Source of the DNA: Acidobacteriota bacterium
GTDB taxonomy: Bacteria > Acidobacteriota > Terriglobia > Terriglobales > Acidobacteriaceae
Length of the DNA: 64,000 bases
Assembly: GCA_003225055.1 (NCBI GenBank)
Contig: QIAU01000154.1
Location: 1-64,000 of the forward strand
Direction: 5' to 3'
Shown in pieces: positions 16,857 through 25,995 of the stretch. A program made the translations under genes and the position numbers. How positions within the stretch are numbered: the stretch's first letter is position 1; each line of letters starts with the position of its first letter. The notes beneath the pieces were generated by a model, which was not told where the DNA came from, did no database searches, and worked only from the letters and a program-made list of their open reading frames with translations.

Positions 16857-19190
16857 TCACTTGCCCCGAGACTTTGTGTCGAAGCGGTAACCGAATGTGA
16901 ACAGCCACTGATCGTAGCTCTGCAATCCGCCGCGGCTGAAGGTATATCCACTCTGAACAAAGTAGTTTCTTCCGAGGTTGGCTTCAAAGAGGGCATTGAT
17001 GAAATGCGAGGCGTTGCTCGAAGTCGGTGAAGCAAACGACTGACGTCCGGCAAGCACTTCCCAGCGGAGGCTCTCACGCAGAGTGCGGGATAAAGAAACA
17101 GACTCGTAGGACCCGCTGCCGAAGGAACTGTTGAAGCGGGAGTAGTGCACATCGGCGCGGATCGTGGTCCGGGGCAGGTGCCCGAGCGTCACTCCGTAGA
17201 GTTGATTCAGTGAGGCCTTGGCATCGCTGGTGCGGCTACTGCGGCCCAAAGTGGTGTAGACCCAAAGATTATTCACTAGGTGGACACGCACGCCTCCGCT
17301 GTAGCCCTGGAACAGGTATTTGTCTAGCAGGCCGGTGCCGACCAATTGCTGATCGAAGGTGGGGATGTCTCGGAAATATGTGTGATTCAAATCGAGTTCA
17401 ACGCGCTCGTGGGGCTCGAACCGGATGGTGAGGAAGCTCCGGCTGAGGCCCGGCCCGGGAGCTCGGACGACCTGATTGCCGGCCGGGCTGTCGGCCTCAA
17501 GCGAATGATAGAGCGAGAGGTATCGCTTATAGGAGGCTCCGTTTTCGAAAAAAATGAAGGGGCGATCAATTTTCCACTTCAACGTACTGATGCCCGCGCC
17601 CGAGGTGCTGGTATAGTGCACCGCATCGTAATCGCCGCCTTCAAAATTGACGAAGGCGCCCCCCATACGGCGGTCCGGATTGTAGCTCCAAGAGGTTGGG
17701 TCGGGCGTGGAGCCGGCAAACAGGCCGGCAGTTCCCACCTTGCCGAGGCGGCGCCCAAAGTAGCCGCCGTCGATGGTATCGAGGCTGCTCGCCCACGGCA
17801 GGTAGAGACGTCCGAACCCGGCAACCCAGCGGGAATCGGGATTGTCATAGGTCAAGGCCAAGTGATAAGTGCGATTGATCAGATCCTGCAGCGTGGCCTG
17901 GCCGACGAAAGAGTTGGAAGTGACCCGGCCGCGCCAGTATCCGCCTAAGTTCCAGTAGGTACCGTTGATGCGGGTGATGTCGGTGCGCATCATCAGGCCG
18001 GCGCTCAAACTGTGCCCGCCGGCAGCGCCGTGATTCATGATGGTGGAGAAATCAAAGCCAAATCGGCCGCGGGCGCGGTTGATCTCCGGCAGCGGCGGCC
18101 GGGGAACTTCTGCGCGGATCTCTTCCTCGAGCGGATCGCCTTCGGTGAAGCTGATCACTGCCGGATATTTGCGGGTGGCGCTCAAGGAACGTTGCTCAAC
18201 CAGAGCGTCCGTGTCTTCGTGCGAGAGATACGCCCACTCACCCGCTTTCAAGTCCTGCTGGGGATTGTGAATCTCAGCTACCGCGGATGCCTCGGCCACC
18301 GAAGCCACCTGAACTTCAGCGATTTGCTGGCCCTGCTGATAATTGGCAGCGTTCAGGACGGTCGGCGGGTCGCCATCTCGGACGACCAGCTTCATGCCTT
18401 CGGCAAGACCATCATTGCGTCCGCCGTCCAGGTAAACGACTCCGTCCGCGACATATTTCACTTGGAATGCCATACGAACGCCAACATTGGGCTGGTTTCG
18501 GACCCGAGCCTGAATCGTCGAGTTCAATTCGGGGGTGGTGGCCGGCGGTGGGGCCGCAGCGGTGGCCACACGGTTGTTGGCCGGAGGCGCGGGGCTGCTG
18601 GCCGCGGCGGTGGTCGCCTGCTGATCCGCGGGAAATTCGAGCGGTGGAAGAGCGTGCGGCGGAGTCACAGGTTCAGGAGCCGGCGTTGCGGACAAGTCTT
18701 GCATAGTTTCCTGTCGTCGCCCATGTATCCGTCCGAATACGGACTGGACGGCGCCCGGAACCGGGCTGCCTTTCCGCTTGTTCTTCCGCCCTCGACTGGC
18801 TGGAGGCAGCACCGTCAGAATAATTTTGTTGCCCTCGGTGGACAACCCATAAGGGTGTTCCTGATCGAGAGCGACGACCACCGTGGTCGAGGAAGCGCCC
18901 GAGTTATCTACCACCAGGCGAACGGACTCCACACCATTGCCACTGACATTTATGAGCGGATGGTTGGTCCCTGGCACCGTGCCAGGCAGTTGGAGCAAAA
19001 GTCGACTAGGCTGGCTCGTTACCACCAGGCGGGGAGTAACCGGCGAGCTGACGGTGACCTCCACCCGCACTTCGTCCTTGCCTTTCGAGACGCTGAGATC
19101 CTCGACTGCGGCAGCGCTCTGCCCAGCGCTGTACGCGCTGAGAGCGCATACAGAGCCCACTACTAACATGAAATTTGCAAGTATCCTCAT
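16857..19190 (-). CDS. AMIN-domain outer-membrane beta-barrel protein, partner of the multiheme cytochrome
   Basis: The product has 777 residues, with a signal peptide at 1-23 ending AYSAGQ. Residues 28-130 resemble an AMIN domain (VEDLSVSKGKDEVRVEV, RLLLQLPGTVPG), which binds peptidoglycan in secretin-type proteins. A Pro/Ala-rich linker (150-225) leads to a FlgT-like segment (VVYLDGGRNDGLAEGMKL). From about 370 to the end, alternating aromatic strands (GYWRGRVTSNSFVG, WVAGFGRLYLPW, GYFGRRLGKVGTAG) and a final FGYRFDTKSRGK suggest a transmembrane barrel. It starts 40 bases after the 16-heme cytochrome gene stops and runs the same way, so the two are probably co-transcribed. I infer a porin-cytochrome conduit; a general porin or polysaccharide exporter cannot be excluded. 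Confidence 0.65.
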   Translation of the reverse strand: MRILANFMLVVGSVCALSAYSAGQSAAAVEDLSVSKGKDEVRVEVTVSSPVTPRLVVTSQPSRLLLQLPGTVPGTNHPLINVSGNGVESVRLVVDNSGASSTTVVVALDQEHPYGLSTEGNKIILTVLPPASRGRKNKRKGSPVPGAVQSVFGRIHGRRQETMQDLSATPAPEPVTPPHALPPLEFPADQQATTAAASSPAPPANNRVATAAAPPPATTPELNSTIQARVRNQPNVGVRMAFQVKYVADGVVYLDGGRNDGLAEGMKLVVRDGDPPTVLNAANYQQGQQIAEVQVASVAEASAVAEIHNPQQDLKAGEWAYLSHEDTDALVEQRSLSATRKYPAVISFTEGDPLEEEIRAEVPRPPLPEINRARGRFGFDFSTIMNHGAAGGHSLSAGLMMRTDITRINGTYWNLGGYWRGRVTSNSFVGQATLQDLINRTYHLALTYDNPDSRWVAGFGRLYLPWASSLDTIDGGYFGRRLGKVGTAGLFAGSTPDPTSWSYNPDRRMGGAFVNFEGGDYDAVHYTSTSGAGISTLKWKIDRPFIFFENGASYKRYLSLYHSLEADSPAGNQVVRAPGPGLSRSFLTIRFEPHERVELDLNHTYFRDIPTFDQQLVGTGLLDKYLFQGYSGGVRVHLVNNLWVYTTLGRSSRTSDAKASLNQLYGVTLGHLPRTTIRADVHYSRFNSSFGSGSYESVSLSRTLRESLRWEVLAGRQSFASPTSSNASHFINALFEANLGRNYFVQSGYTFSRGGLQSYDQWLFTFGYRFDTKSRGK

Positions 19191-19230
19191 TACTTCCTTG
19201 GGCGCATAACTCCGGACGCAGTTCGGGTCA

Positions 19231-20496
19231 CTAGCCGCCGCGCCCGTTCCGGTGGCAGTTGTAGCAATTCACGCTATTGTAGACGTAGCCTCCAACTCCC
19301 TGGTGCCTGGAATCGGTCTGTGCTTTGAGGTGACAGTTGGTGCACTGGAAGATGGCGTAGTTGCTGGGATTGGTGTGGCACGTCGCGCACACGCCGTTGG
19401 CACCGCCGTGGTTGAGCGGGAAGAAGGTGTGGTTGAAAGTCGCGCCCAGCCAGCTGGTCGTCGTGTGGCAGGCTTCGCAAGTTGTCGGGAACCCGGCGGA
19501 GGCATGCGCCGGATTGGTCGTGCCCTGGTAATCCGCTTTGTGACAGGAATAACAGTCGGTCGGAGTATTGCTGAAATTGTTGTTAATGTGGCAACTGGAG
19601 CACGGCACCTTAGCGTGCGCTCCGGTTAGCGGGAATGGCGTGTTGTTGTGATTGAAGGAAGCCGGAATCCAGCCGGCCGTCGTGTGGCAGACGTCGCATT
19701 GCTGCGGAATTCCACTGGTAACGTGGTTAGGATTGGTGGTGCCCTGGTAATCTTTCAGGTGACATGCGACGCAGGCAGCCTGCGTTCCCTGATATCTTCC
19801 TCCCACGTGACATGCCGCGCAGTCCAGCGTGGCATGCATTCCGGTCAAGGCGTAGCCGGTCATTTTCAGATGGTCAAAGCGGGCTCCCGCCCAGGTATTA
19901 ATCGTATGGCATTGTTCGCAGGTGGCGGGAAACGCGGCCGCCACGTGATTGGGAGAAGTGGTCTGCTGGTAGTCCTTCGCGTGGCAGGAGTAGCACTGGA
20001 ATGAAAGACCCTGGAACTGGCCGGTGGCGGCTCCTTTGTGACAGGAATCGCATTCCAGCGCGGCATGCGCTCCCACCAGGGGGAAGCGATTCTCGTGGTT
20101 CTGGACCGACTTCAGGGTAACCGTCCAGCCGCTCACGTTGTGACAACTCTCGCAGTTGGCGCCCATCTGGCGGCGATGGATGTCGGCATGACAGTCAGCG
20201 CATCTTGTGCCGGTGTTGGAGAACACCATCTTGGTATGGCATCGGGTGCACGCTACACCCTCGTGCGATCCGACCAGGGGATAGCTGGTCTTGTTGTGAT
20301 CGAATTCCGGAATGGCTCGTATCGGTTTCCAGCTGACCGAGGTATGGCAGTTCTGACAGGGGATCTGCAATCGGCCATGCGGGCTGCGCGAGGTGGAATT
20401 ATCCTGCCCTTGTCCCAGTCCGGGGGTTGCCGACAGGATCAAGAGAGACAAAATTGCGCTCGCGCAAAGTACGCCAGACCCTAGTCGGCATCTCAT
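19231..20496 (-). CDS. Secreted 16-heme c-type cytochrome
   Basis: About 421 residues from ATG 20496. An upstream GTG at 20514 is open too, but the ATG sits right before the signal peptide RLGSGVLCASAILSLLILS. I count sixteen CXXCH heme sites: CQNCH, CTRCH, CADCH, CESCH, CDSCH, CYSCH, CEQCH, CAACH, CVACH, CDVCH, CSSCH, CYSCH, CEACH, CATCH, CTNCH and CYNCH. They are arranged in repeating units with FDHNKTSYPLVGSHEGVAC-type spacing, where the distal His precedes the next heme. This is the class III/c7-like repeat architecture and suggests a heme wire. No other enzymatic domain is present. First gene of a probable operon with the barrel protein 40 bases downstream. Likely periplasmic or extracellular electron carrier. 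Confidence 0.88.
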   Translation of the reverse strand: MRCRLGSGVLCASAILSLLILSATPGLGQGQDNSTSRSPHGRLQIPCQNCHTSVSWKPIRAIPEFDHNKTSYPLVGSHEGVACTRCHTKMVFSNTGTRCADCHADIHRRQMGANCESCHNVSGWTVTLKSVQNHENRFPLVGAHAALECDSCHKGAATGQFQGLSFQCYSCHAKDYQQTTSPNHVAAAFPATCEQCHTINTWAGARFDHLKMTGYALTGMHATLDCAACHVGGRYQGTQAACVACHLKDYQGTTNPNHVTSGIPQQCDVCHTTAGWIPASFNHNNTPFPLTGAHAKVPCSSCHINNNFSNTPTDCYSCHKADYQGTTNPAHASAGFPTTCEACHTTTSWLGATFNHTFFPLNHGGANGVCATCHTNPSNYAIFQCTNCHLKAQTDSRHQGVGGYVYNSVNCYNCHRNGRGG

Positions 20497-20599
20497 CTCT
20501 ACGTTCACACACACCCCGCTGAAACTATCAAGGCAATTACACTTCCAAAGTGGCTGGGGGTTGGATGCGGGTTCTAAGTTTGAGGAACTGCGAGAAAAT

Positions 20600-20629
20600 A
20601 GGGTATTCCCCCGAATATCGCCGTGTCAA
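20600..20629 (-). promoter_or_regulatory. Candidate sigma-70 promoter of the cytochrome/barrel operon
   Basis: Read on the minus strand: TTGACA (20629-20624), an 18-base spacer, then TACCCT (20605-20600). The -35 box is perfect consensus and the -10 keeps T, A and final T. It would start RNA near 20593 and leave a leader of about 97 bases before ATG 20496. No riboswitch motif was recognised in that leader. Confidence 0.4.
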
Positions 20630-20728
20630 AAGGACTCAGACTGGGTGCGTAATTGTCGCACTCGTGAATCTTCTGTCGCCAAAATTCCGAGGAGAGGGGG
20701 GGTTGTTATTGACTTAAAGTGGCTTACG

Positions 20729-20749
20729 CCCCATCGCTAAAGCTAGGGG
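20729..20749 (-). ncRNA. Right-end hairpin / putative omega-RNA 3' end
   Basis: On the minus strand CCCCTAGC, a TTTA loop, then GCGATGGGG forms an imperfect stem two bases beyond the tnpB stop. By family knowledge this segment is both the TnpA recognition hairpin and the 3' end of the TnpB guide-RNA scaffold. Transcription is not shown. Confidence 0.45.
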
Positions 20750-20751
20750 CT

Positions 20752-21693
20752 TCAAGGGCCAGGCCCGCTATCGCAGGCGTTTCGGTCCTTAGGCGCAGTC
20801 CACGCCTTAAAACGCCTTAAAATCTCCAATGCCGAGGCGTGGTCGCGGATGGTCTTGAAACCGCAAGCCGAACAATGGTGCTTCCTGTCCCACAACTGCT
20901 TGGGCACAGCTCGACCACACGGGCATTGTTGCGATGTGCCACGGGCATTCACTTTCACCAGCCATCGACCAGCGCTTTCAGCCTTGTACGATAGCTTTCG
21001 GATGAAGCCTGACCACGCGGCATCGTGTATGGACTTGGCAAGCCTACCCCCCGCCAAGCCTTGGATGTTCAAATCCTCCACGGCGATGATGCCGTAGTTA
21101 TTCACCAGTTCACGAGACAGCTTGTGTTGGAAATCGTTGCGTTGGTGGAACACATGGCGATCGAGTTTGGCAACTCGGCGGCAGGCACGTTTCCAGCCGC
21201 TCGACCGCTTCGTGCATCGGGAAACGTGGCGCTGCTTGCGCCGAAGTTCTTTCTCGGCGGCGCGGAACCATCGCGGATTGTCTACGATTTCGGCATCACT
21301 GGTTACCGCGAAGGATTCCAAGCCAACGTCGATGCCAATGGCATCGTGGTTCTCCGGCAAAGGTTCGCTATCCAGGATCGAGGAAAAGCAGGCGTACCAC
21401 TTGGTGCGAAATTCCTGCCGCAAGGTGTACGAGGAAACCCCCTTGAGGTGCTTAACCAACCGATGGATACCCAACTGCGGGTCTACTTCTACCAGCACGT
21501 GTACGTGGTCGGGCATGATTTCCAAAGCCATGATTTCGGCACGATATTTGTTTGTCACTTGTCTAAGCACCTGTTCGCATCGTTTAGCGCTGGGTCCGAC
21601 CAGCACAGCTCGCCGATACTTAGGTGTCCCCACACAATGGTACTTGCTTGAATAGACCACGTTGTGGTTTGATTTGTAGCCTTCCAGGGCCAT
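20752..21693 (-). pseudogene. Chimeric TnpA-TnpB open reading frame (IS605 deletion product)
   Basis: The frame is intact from ATG 21693 (313 residues). Residues 1 to about 98 are TnpA (Y1 HUH transposase): VVYSSKYHCVGTPKYRRAVL, then MPDHVHVLVEVD with the His-x-His metal pair. The catalytic tyrosine helix that should follow is absent. At about 21400-21408 the sequence passes in frame into TnpB at KWYACFSS, with all three RuvC acidic residues visible: GIDVGLESF, IAVEDLNIQGLA and RDHASALEIL. The zinc finger remains as CPCG-HCSACG. The TnpB N-terminal recognition/wedge part is missing. The result is an HUH domain joined to a complete RuvC-Zn nuclease half. Probably inactive as a transposase or guide-directed nuclease, but the frame is undamaged. 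Confidence 0.8.
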
Positions 21694-21750
21694 ACTGATG
21701 CTTATACCCAAGGAAGCAATCTGATACAAGGCAAAATCACGCCTTATATC

Positions 21751-21770
21751 CCCAGCCCTAAAGGGCCGGG
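21751..21770 (-). repeat. Left-end hairpin of the IS605 relic
   Basis: CCCaGCCC pairs with GGGCcGGG around TAAA on the + strand. Its position about 60 bases upstream of the tnpA start fits the left-end hairpin bound by TnpA. Confidence 0.5.
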
Positions 21771-21850
21771 CTTTACGGCGCTTCTCGGTAATTCCCAAGT
21801 TCGAATAGCATGTTGCGGCACGTACTTCCGGCAGGGGGGCAAGTGGCCTC

Positions 21851-24800
21851 ATGAAGCGGCCGATCGCATTTTTTTTCTTCGTTGTTCTGCTACACGCAAT
21901 TTCCGGCTTCGCCCAACCGACCTCTGAAAATGCCCGCCCACCCGATCCCTACAAAGCTACGCTGGATCGCTTGGACTCCTTGACGACATTACCGTTGCCG
22001 GAGTGGCGCTTCCACACCGATGTTCCTCATCCCGAAAGTCCTTTGCTCGACGATTCCAGCTGGGAAGTCATGAAGGTTGGAGACAACTGGACGTCGGGTC
22101 CGCGCGTGCTGCGCCGCTGGATCGAAATCCCCGAAAAGATCAACCGCTACGCGATTCAAGGCGCGCGCGTGAAACTCGATTTGAATATCTCCAGCCATGA
22201 TGCCGAGACGCTGACGGTCTTCTCCAATGGCTCAGTGGCCGAACGAACGGATGAGGACATGCAGCAACCCATCCTTCTGGCCGAGAACGCCCAGCCGGGC
22301 CAGAAATTTCTGGTGGCGATCCGTATTGATGTGAACCGCGTGGAGAGCACATTAAGCAAGGCACAGTTGCTGATCGAGCCGCCCCCCAGCCGTCCCGATC
22401 CCAGGCGGTTGCGTGAAGAAATCCTTTCCGCGCGGCCGATCCTGGACGCTTACCAGGAGAATGAAAGGCAACGTGATCAGCAACTCAACCAGGCGGTCGA
22501 AGCCATGAATTTTGCGGCGCTCGATCAGGGTGATCAGCTTGCCTTCGACGCTTCCCTGCGGCAGGCGCAAACCAAACTGGAGGCGCTCGGTCCCTGGCTG
22601 AGGCAGTTCACCATTCACGCCGTGGGGAACTCGCATATTGATATGGCCTGGCTATGGCCGTGGACCGAGACGGTGGAAGTTGTGCGCAATACCTTCCGCA
22701 GCGCACTCGACCTGATGCGTGAATATCCCGATTTCAAGTTCACCATGTCTTCCGCGCGGACCTATGAGTGGATGGAAGAGAAATACCCCGATCTGTTCAA
22801 AGAAATTCAAGATAGGGTCAAAGAGGGACGCTGGGAGGTGATTGGCGGCATGTGGGTCGAGCCGGATCTGAACATGCCGGATGGCGAGTCGCTGAGCCGC
22901 CAGATTCTTGTGGGCAAACGTTATTTCCGGAAGAAGTTCGGCGTGGACGTCAAGATCGGCTGGAATCCGGATTCGTTCGGCTACAACTGGCAATTGCCGC
23001 AGATTTACAAGAAGTCAGGAATGGATTATTTCGTTACCCAGAAGCTGCTTTGGGCGCACGAGTTCACCACGTTTCCCTACAAGCTGTTCTGGTGGGAAGC
23101 GCCTGATGGCAGCCGCCTGCTCACTTATTTCCCGCACGACTATGCGGGCGGAATCGAAGCCGAAAGCATGGCGAGGGATTTATCGGTTTGGGCTCCCGCC
23201 ATCTACGGCCCGCAACTAAGCGACCGACTGGAGATGATGCACCTCTACGGTGTGGGCGACCATGGCGGCGGGCCCACGCGCACCATGCTGGATAACGCCG
23301 TGCGGCTGATGTCCCCGGACGTGGTTTATCCGAAGCTTGAGTTAGGTACGGCCAAAGGATTTTTCGACGACCTTGAGAAAAAACTTCCCCGCCTGAAAGT
23401 GCCGACTTGGAAAGACGAACTTTACTTCCAATACCACCGGGGCGTGATGACGACGCAGGCGGAAACCAAGCGGCGCATCCGGCGCAGCGAAGAAACCATG
23501 CTCAACGCCGAGAAATTCTCCTCCATCGCGCTGCTCTACGGCCACCCCTATCCGCAGGAAGAAATGGAACGCGCCTGGAAGCGGCTGCTGTTTGATCACT
23601 TCCACGACATCATGCCGGGTTCGGGTATCGCCGTGAACTATCTCGACGCCAAGCGGAACCTGGAGGATGTCGAGCGCGCGGGACGCGAGATCATGCAAGG
23701 AGCTTTCCATGAAATTCTGGCCCACATCAACACGCTGGGCGACGGAGTCCCGATCGTGGTCTTTAATTCTCTCTCCTGGCCGCGCACGGAAATCATCGAG
23801 ACCGAGGCGCAACTTCCCAACCCGGTGCGCGAAATTGAAGTCGTGGATGCGACGGGCAAGCTGGCCGAATCGGAAACCCTGAAGGTTGATTCCAAAACTC
23901 ACCGGGTGCGCTTTCTGCTGCTGGCCACCGTGCCCGAACTGGGCTACAAGACTTATTTCGTGCGGCCCGCCAAAACCCTCTTTCCCAAACACGCGGCGGT
24001 TAAAGCCACTGTGGATTCTCTGGAGAATGACTTCATTCGGCTCAAGCTGGATCCGCGAACGGGATGCGTAACCAGCCTGTTCGATAAGCGCAGCCAGACC
24101 GAGGCGCTAGCCCCAGCCGAAACCGATACGGGTGGCCCAAAGAATTTGGTTTGCGGGAATTTGCTCCAGACCTTCGTGGACAAGCCCAAGCGCTGGGACG
24201 CGTGGAACATCGACGCCGATTTCGAGCAGCAGCATTGGGATCTGGATAAGGCTGACGATGTAAGGCTCGTCGAGAGCGGGCCGCTACGGGCGGTGATTCG
24301 GGTGAAGAAACACTTTCAGAACTCGGCCTTCGTCGAGGACATCACACTCTCGAGCGGCGTGCCGCGCGTGGACGTCAAGATCGAAGCCGACTGGCGGGAA
24401 AAACACATTCTGTTGAAGGTGGCGTTTCCGCTGAGCGCGCACAACGACAAAGCGACATTCGAGATTCCCTACGGATCGATCGAGCGTCCGACCACGCGCC
24501 GCACACCGGCCGAGCAGGCCGAGTTCGAGGTGCCGGCGCTGCGCTGGGCAGACCTTTCCGATGCCAAGCACGGATTCAGCCTGCTGAACGACAGCAAATA
24601 TGGATACGACGCGAAAGGTAACGTGCTCCGGCTGTCCCTGCTGCGCTCGCCAGTCTGGCCCGATCCTCACGCCGACGAAGGCCATCACGAATCGATTTAT
24701 TCTTTGTATCCGCACGGAGGGAGCTGGCGTGAGGCCGAGACGGTTCGTAGAGGATACGAGTTGAATTACAGGCCGTTCACCATCGAGACCGACAAGCACC

Positions 24801-25117
24801 AGGGCACGCTCCCCGCTGAGCATGCCTTTGTCGAGGTTGAGGGTGACAATGTTGTCGTCACCGCTATAAAAAAAGCGGAGGATGATGAAGCATTGATTTT
24901 GCGCTTCTACGAGTGGGCGGGGAAAGAAAGTAATATCAAGCTGCAGCTTCCCCCGGGTGCGCGGTCGGCGTCCGAGACAGATTTAATGGAGAAGCCGATT
25001 GGGAAGTTGCTGGTCGAAAACGGCGTGGTTAGCGTCCACACCAGGCCGTACGAGATTAAGACTGTGAAGGTCGTATTTGGCCCCGAGACGGGCGGGCAAG
25101 CGGCGCGAAAACGCTGA
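21851..25117 (+). CDS. Secreted alpha-mannosidase, glycoside hydrolase family 38
   Basis: The product has 1088 residues with signal peptide PIAFFFFVVLLHAISGFAQ. An N-terminal beta-sandwich of about 200 residues precedes the GH38 catalytic domain. Zinc ligands H262 and D264 are in GNSHIDMAWLWPW, and the nucleophile is D374 in WNPDSFGYNWQLPQ. The downstream three-helix bundle contains FDHFHDIMPGSG, and a large C-terminal beta domain has VVFNSLSWPRTE and DNEF-like elements, all in family order. GH38 enzymes are retaining alpha-mannosidases. The signal peptide implies periplasmic trimming of mannose-containing glycans. The gene starts only 81 bases from the IS605 left-end hairpin, on the opposite strand, so the element may affect its promoter. 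A 7-bp stem (25142-25168) follows it. Confidence 0.92.
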   Translation: MKRPIAFFFFVVLLHAISGFAQPTSENARPPDPYKATLDRLDSLTTLPLPEWRFHTDVPHPESPLLDDSSWEVMKVGDNWTSGPRVLRRWIEIPEKINRYAIQGARVKLDLNISSHDAETLTVFSNGSVAERTDEDMQQPILLAENAQPGQKFLVAIRIDVNRVESTLSKAQLLIEPPPSRPDPRRLREEILSARPILDAYQENERQRDQQLNQAVEAMNFAALDQGDQLAFDASLRQAQTKLEALGPWLRQFTIHAVGNSHIDMAWLWPWTETVEVVRNTFRSALDLMREYPDFKFTMSSARTYEWMEEKYPDLFKEIQDRVKEGRWEVIGGMWVEPDLNMPDGESLSRQILVGKRYFRKKFGVDVKIGWNPDSFGYNWQLPQIYKKSGMDYFVTQKLLWAHEFTTFPYKLFWWEAPDGSRLLTYFPHDYAGGIEAESMARDLSVWAPAIYGPQLSDRLEMMHLYGVGDHGGGPTRTMLDNAVRLMSPDVVYPKLELGTAKGFFDDLEKKLPRLKVPTWKDELYFQYHRGVMTTQAETKRRIRRSEETMLNAEKFSSIALLYGHPYPQEEMERAWKRLLFDHFHDIMPGSGIAVNYLDAKRNLEDVERAGREIMQGAFHEILAHINTLGDGVPIVVFNSLSWPRTEIIETEAQLPNPVREIEVVDATGKLAESETLKVDSKTHRVRFLLLATVPELGYKTYFVRPAKTLFPKHAAVKATVDSLENDFIRLKLDPRTGCVTSLFDKRSQTEALAPAETDTGGPKNLVCGNLLQTFVDKPKRWDAWNIDADFEQQHWDLDKADDVRLVESGPLRAVIRVKKHFQNSAFVEDITLSSGVPRVDVKIEADWREKHILLKVAFPLSAHNDKATFEIPYGSIERPTTRRTPAEQAEFEVPALRWADLSDAKHGFSLLNDSKYGYDAKGNVLRLSLLRSPVWPDPHADEGHHESIYSLYPHGGSWREAETVRRGYELNYRPFTIETDKHQGTLPAEHAFVEVEGDNVVVTAIKKAEDDEALILRFYEWAGKESNIKLQLPPGARSASETDLMEKPIGKLLVENGVVSVHTRPYEIKTVKVVFGPETGGQAARKR

Positions 25118-25286
25118 GTGGCGGCGCCCACGCAATCGATGCATGCTTCGCTTCGCTAACTAAGCATGACCGCCTGATGAACTTCCCTGTTATCGGAATG
25201 CTGTCTCAAAATCGAGGGATGGTTCGACTCGGCTTGCCCTTCGTGCCCCGAGATAAGCTTGGCTCAGGAGGACGGCGTGGGAAAAG

Positions 25287-25979
25287 TTAGATGGTGGCCG
25301 AGGGGCTTGTACCCGTGGCGGCGAACACTTCCTCTACCTCCTCTTTGGCAATTCCAATGAAAGATTGGACGACCGCCGGATCGAATTGTGTCCCGCTGCT
25401 CGCCAGCAGACGCCGCACCGCTTCTTCGTGCGGCAGGCCCCTGCGGTAACAGCGGTTGGAGATCATCGCATCGTAGGCATCGATGACGGACACGATACGG
25501 GAACCGATGGGAATTTCGTTGCCCTTCAGCCCGCCTGGGTAGCCGGTTCCATCATAGTTCTCATGATGGTGCAGGGCGTACAGGCTCGCCTTCTCTAAAC
25601 CGGCAAACAGGCGCAGGATGGACCAGCTGTATTCAGGATGCTTGTTCATCTTGGCGCGCTCTTCGTCGGTGAGCTTGCCGTCTTTTCTCAAGATGGAATC
25701 AGGCACACCGATTTTTCCAATGTCGTGCAAGAGAGCGGCAACCTCGAGCGGATAGAAGTCGGCTTCCGCCAGCCCCATCTGGCGACCCACCCGGACCACC
25801 CACTCCGCCAGGCGCGTGCTGTGGACGCCGGTGTTGAGATCGCGCAAGTCGAGCAGCTGGTTGAAGGCGCAGATTACCGACCTGAGGAGCGTGTGTTGCT
25901 GCTCCTCAAGTTCCTTCACCCGCAAGTTGGTAGCGACGGCGGGGGCACGCGCTAGGTATTCGTCCGCAAAGCTTGCCAC
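25287..25979 (-). CDS. HD-GYP domain cyclic-di-GMP phosphodiesterase-like protein
   Basis: The start is set at GTG 25979 (230 residues) because GGAGG lies seven bases upstream and the frame further upstream is only the antiparallel reading of the protease gene. Residues 15-50 form a short helical lead (KELEEQQHTLLRSVICAF). The HD-GYP domain follows: HSTRLAEWV, LLHDIGKIGVPD (HD), KHPEYSW, YALHHHENYDGTGYPGG (GYP motif) and SVIDAYDAMISNR. All metal-binding residues appear present. It probably degrades c-di-GMP or senses it. There is no receiver domain, so input would come from a partner. It begins 17 bases after the S8 protease stop and is the last gene of the sigma/CHAT block, suggesting co-transcription. 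Confidence 0.85.
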   Translation of the reverse strand: MASFADEYLARAPAVATNLRVKELEEQQHTLLRSVICAFNQLLDLRDLNTGVHSTRLAEWVVRVGRQMGLAEADFYPLEVAALLHDIGKIGVPDSILRKDGKLTDEERAKMNKHPEYSWSILRLFAGLEKASLYALHHHENYDGTGYPGGLKGNEIPIGSRIVSVIDAYDAMISNRCYRRGLPHEEAVRRLLASSGTQFDPAVVQSFIGIAKEEVEEVFAATGTSPSATI

Positions 25980-25995
25980 AGGGCACCTCCGCCGT

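Larger units (their letters stand above)
20729..21770 (-). mobile_element. Internally deleted IS200/IS605-family element
   Basis: The relic is bounded by two subterminal hairpins: a right-end one at 20729-20749 and a left-end one at 21751-21770. IS605-family elements have such imperfect palindromes in place of inverted repeats and insert single-stranded. Intact two-gene elements are about 1.7-1.9 kb; this one is about 1.05 kb because roughly 0.6-0.7 kb between the middle of tnpA and the middle of tnpB is missing. In TnpB elements the guide-RNA (omega RNA) scaffold overlaps the tnpB 3' end and right end, both of which survive. Sequence just left of 20729 would be the guide. Confidence 0.75.

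Noticed and set aside
18012-19166. A 384-residue plus-strand frame opposite the AMIN/barrel gene
   Set aside because: Antisense of the barrel gene; low-complexity Arg-rich sequence.
20497-20600. c-di-GMP riboswitch in the cytochrome leader
   Set aside because: I looked for the conserved GEMM core around the leader on the minus strand and did not find it.
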